From: Nitrospira sp.
GTDB lineage: Bacteria > Nitrospirota > Nitrospiria > Nitrospirales > Nitrospiraceae
Direction of reading: 5' to 3'
Length of the DNA stretch: 7,672 nucleotides
Assembly: GCA_030456405.1 (NCBI GenBank)
Contig: JAKDNQ010000096.1
Location: forward strand, 1 to 7,672
Shown: in pieces, positions 5,887 to 7,672 of the stretch
Position numbering within the stretch: position 1 is the first letter of the stretch
Layout: every line of letters starts with the position of its first letter
Translations under genes and position numbers: made by a program
Notes under the pieces: model-generated
What the model was told of the DNA's origin: nothing
The model's database searches: none
What the model saw: only the letters and a program-made list of their open reading frames with translations

Positions 5887-6400
5887 GTTGACACCTCGTG
5901 ACAAGGTGAGGCAGCTTACGGCAGACACGCCGCGCAACGTCTAGACGCTCAAGACCTAGTCGGGCTTGGGCCACATAATACTGATAGCGTGATTGCGGAA
6001 AGTGTAGGACGACCATGCGGAACATCTCTCGTGCCACATACAGTCGTCCCATTCCCTGCGCGACATGACCAGCATGAAGCGCACAGGCAGCAGCCATCGC
6101 GGCTGGATCGATTGACAGGCTGACGGTCGGTCCTACGCGAAACGGGTCATACGTTTCAGGAAGTATGGACGCTGCGTCGGAGTCGATTGGGTTTACCACG
6201 CGACTCAATCGTTGCGCATCCGCACGCATGGTCTCAAGATCTTCGCCTTGGGAACAGTGGGTATAGGTGTTCCACACATTCATCATGCGGCCGTTGTCAG
6301 ATAGCGATGAAGATGAAGATTGCCTGCTCGACTCGCATCCGCTGAGCGGCATCAGGAGGATCACTACAAGTATAAGCCACCAACGATTATCTTCAGGCAT
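5876..6400 (-). CDS. Small lipoprotein with a TPR-like helical region
   Basis: A 174-residue protein with a lipoprotein signal peptide: short N-region, hydrophobic run (7-19) and lipobox L-S-G-C ending at C22. The mature N-terminus is a Ser-rich flexible linker (24-33). Residues about 100-152 ('AAMAAACALHAGHVAQGMGR', then 'AREMFRMVVLHFPQSRYQYY') have the small-residue and aromatic spacing of a tetratricopeptide-like helical hairpin, as in envelope-assembly lipoproteins; I offer this only as a resemblance. Cysteines at 49, 106, 160 and 170 could form disulfides. AAGGAGA at 6414-6408 lies 7 nt before the ATG. Its last codons overlap the next gene's start, so the two form a coupled pair. A response regulator gene lies 147 nt upstream on the same strand. 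Specific function unknown. Confidence 0.82.
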   Translation of the reverse strand: MPEDNRWWLILVVILLMPLSGCESSRQSSSSSLSDNGRMMNVWNTYTHCSQGEDLETMRADAQRLSRVVNPIDSDAASILPETYDPFRVGPTVSLSIDPAAMAAACALHAGHVAQGMGRLYVAREMFRMVVLHFPQSRYQYYVAQARLGLERLDVARRVCRKLPHLVTRCQHDI

Positions 6401-6495
6401 AGGACTCTCTCCTTGTCCCGAACATCGTCTCCACTGTCATGCCTATGCGGCTGCGACGGGCAGTCTCGCCGTTCAATGAATATGTCCTACCAAGG

Positions 6496-6544
6496 CCAGA
6501 GGAGATTGAGAACTGGGTTGTTCCGTAGCGATGCGGACCTCTGG
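6496..6544 (-). terminator. Weak inverted repeat just after the response regulator gene
   Basis: CCAGAGG (6496-6502) and CCTCTGG (6538-6544) are perfect 7-nt arms around a 35-nt loop that holds a smaller TCCG/CGGA hairpin (6522-6525, 6534-6537). It starts 3 nt after the response regulator stop. No T-run follows on the minus strand, so intrinsic termination is doubtful; an mRNA-end structure is possible. Confidence 0.2.
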
Positions 6545-6547
6545 TGT

Positions 6548-6928
6548 TCACGCATGGGCCGATTGATGAATCGCATGGTCAAGCACTTCTAGGAGCATCG
6601 TGAATTCACTTTCTTTCCGAACCCACGCGAACGCCCCCCGATCCACCGCCTCGTGCGCCACGTCGTCCTGTTCTCCCGAGAAAAATACGACAGGAGTTCC
6701 CGGCCACATCGCGCGGCAGACTGACAAGAATCCGAACCCATTCATCTCGGGCATATGATAGTCGGTTACCACAACGTCAACTGAGTGGTTCCCCATCTGT
6801 TCTAAGGCTTCCCGGCCATTCGCCGCCTCATAGACCATGTATCCGGCACTGATCAGACGGAGAGAAAGCAGGTACCGTATGCCGCCATCATCATCGACCA
6901 CCAATGCGGTTTTATTGTCCTGTTCCAT
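6548..6928 (-). CDS. Single-domain response regulator (CheY-like receiver)
   Basis: A 126-residue receiver domain with no output domain. The acidic residues D12-D14, phospho-acceptor D56 in 'VVVTDYHMP' (52-60), S84 ('FFSG') and K105 are all present, followed by 'EMNGF' (61-65) as in typical receivers, so phosphorylation by a histidine kinase is expected. Glu replaces the proline that normally follows the lysine. AAGGAGA at 6944-6938 lies 9 nt before the ATG. Without a DNA-binding or enzymatic domain it probably acts by protein-protein contact or as a phosphorelay intermediate. No kinase is in the window. It is the first gene on the minus strand left of the long gap and may head a unit with the lipoprotein pair 147 nt downstream. 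Compare the second receiver at 4938-4513, which lacks the phospho-acceptor. Confidence 0.95.
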   Translation of the reverse strand: MEQDNKTALVVDDDGGIRYLLSLRLISAGYMVYEAANGREALEQMGNHSVDVVVTDYHMPEMNGFGFLSVCRAMWPGTPVVFFSGEQDDVAHEAVDRGAFAWVRKESEFTMLLEVLDHAIHQSAHA

Positions 6929-7596
6929 TAGATTTTGTCTCCTTTTCTTTTATCTTTCCGGCGATGGCTGTGCTGTTAGCGTCTCAATAACATTTCGTTT
7001 CCTGAATCATAACTAACCGGTACGCCTTCTTCGCCTAGGACAACCCCTTGCATGAAATTCAAACGTTTTCCTATGTGAACTTCGATATGCGGTTGAACAC
7101 TCGCTCTCCGATTCCTAAATGAGAATGACGTTATGTGTTAATCTTGAGTCGCTTGCCCTCGACAATACGGTAATGCGCCAAGATGAAGGGATCATGAATG
7201 AATCATGAAAAATTATTCATCATACTGAAGCGGCGTAGCCCGGAGTTATGATTGTTCGTGCGAAATCGCCCAGGATCAGATTCCTTTTGAACCGTATCTC
7301 GTTCGAGCGTTCACAGCGTGGTGACGGGTATGAATTGGGTGAGTCTCGACCAGTGTGATTCGTTCTTTCAGAGCATCAGGTTGAAATACGAAGACGAGAT
7401 TTGATTGAGGGAATAGTCGGCAGTGATCCCTCTCGCCAAGGCTTGTGGTTCGTGAGCGAACCTTGACAGCCTGATCTACTCACTGTTAGAAAGGTGCCGC
7501 TCTACTGTCCCAGTTTGAGATGTTTGAGATAGGTCTCTACGTGGATGGGGATGATGTGGTCGGTCGCGTGATGTAACTATGCAGAAAAACCTGTGT
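6929..7596. other. 668-nt gene-free region between the response regulator and tRNA-Phe
   Basis: No convincing coding frame on either strand. The region is visibly more AT-rich than the genes around 7000-7250. It holds the response regulator ribosome binding site (6944-6938), a direct repeat ATCATGAA (twice within 7190-7209) followed by ATTCAT that can pair with ATGAAT, a stem-loop at 7439-7472, and a tandem TTTGAGAT (7514-7521, 7523-7530). It must carry the divergent promoters of the regulator and the tRNA, but I could not assign consensus -35/-10 boxes with confidence. Confidence 0.5.
7439..7472 (+). other. Stem-loop upstream of tRNA-Phe, unknown role
   Basis: GGTTCG (7447-7452) and CGAACC (7457-7462) form a perfect 6-bp stem with a TGAG loop. 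It is extended beyond a small bulge by GT/AC and by AGGCT (7439-7443) with AGCCT (7468-7472). It lies about 125 nt upstream of the tRNA. It could be part of a small RNA or the end of a transcript. No T-run follows. Confidence 0.3.
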
Positions 7597-7672
7597 GCCG
7601 AGGTAGCTCAGTTGGTAGAGCACAGCCCTGAAAAGGCTGGTGTCGACAGTTCAATTCTGTCCCTCGGCACCA
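7597..7672 (+). tRNA. tRNA-Phe (anticodon GAA), CCA encoded
   Basis: A complete 76-nt cloverleaf. The acceptor stem is GCCGAGG (7597-7603) with CCTCGGC (7662-7668); the D-stem is GCTC/GAGC; the anticodon stem is CAGCC/GGCTG with loop CTGAAAA, giving anticodon GAA at 7630-7632. The variable loop is GTGTC, the T-stem is GACAG/CTGTC with loop TTCAATT, then discriminator A and encoded CCA. All stems pair fully by eye. It reads away from the protein genes and ends exactly at the window edge, so whether a tRNA cluster or an integrated element follows cannot be seen. Confidence 0.98.

Noticed and set aside
5887..5937. Longer N-terminus for the exported protein starting at 5937
   Set aside because: The signal peptide and GAGGTG place the start at 5886; the longer form would bury the signal peptide and lengthen the overlap with the lipoprotein gene.
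7248..7358. 36-residue plus-strand frame starting MIVRAKSPR
   Set aside because: The only SD-like bases (GGAG) are too close to the ATG, and the product has no recognisable features.
7330..7404. 24-residue plus-strand frame starting MNWVSLDQ
   Set aside because: Too short and without a convincing ribosome binding site; it is expected by chance in a region this size.
7514..7596. tRNA-Phe promoter around TTTGAGAT and TAACTAT
   Set aside because: TAACTAT (7574-7580) is a possible -10, but no acceptable -35 lies about 17 nt upstream, so I did not annotate it.

Overview
The window reads as a piece of a chromosome from a Gram-negative, respiratory, probably autotrophic bacterium. All seven well-supported protein genes lie on the minus strand. 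A single tRNA gene lies on the plus strand at the right edge. A pentaheme cytochrome next to a Tat-exported molybdopterin-family protein, a SulP-carbonic anhydrase fusion, a lipoprotein and output-less response regulators together suggest a Nitrospira-like lineage (Nitrospirota). That placement is inferred from gene style alone and needs a database search.

Layout in the direction of minus-strand transcription (right to left): a single-domain response regulator (6928-6548); a lipoprotein (6400-5876) whose 3' end overlaps the start of a small exported protein (5886-5320); a 381-nt gap with inverted repeats; a second single-domain response regulator whose phospho-acceptor aspartate is replaced by asparagine (4938-4513); a possible 50-residue small protein (4397-4245); a 754-residue SulP anion transporter fused to a beta-carbonic anhydrase (4209-1945); an intergenic stem-loop built on a CTAGGG/CCCTAG palindrome; a membrane-anchored pentaheme cytochrome c (1709-1191); and the N-terminal 365 residues of a Tat-exported molybdopterin-oxidoreductase-family protein, which runs off the left edge (1097-1).

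The last two genes have the order and character of the first two subunits (ActA, ActB) of an alternative complex III or a related quinone-linked membrane complex. Such a complex moves electrons between the quinone pool and periplasmic carriers. The fused transporter probably couples bicarbonate movement to CO2/bicarbonate interconversion, which would suit an autotroph. The two regulators and the lipoprotein/exported-protein pair look like a separate signalling or envelope module. No kinase or DNA-binding output is present in the window.

The non-coding DNA holds the most unusual structure. Two oppositely oriented arrays of GTNAGG-type heptamers between the cytochrome and molybdopterin genes can fold into a 27-position stem, and the second gene has no visible Shine-Dalgarno. 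A rare-CTAG palindrome with the same 4-nt spacer occurs twice, about 3.2 kb apart. A 668-nt gene-free stretch precedes the tRNA-Phe. I found no CRISPR array, insertion sequence or clear defence system.
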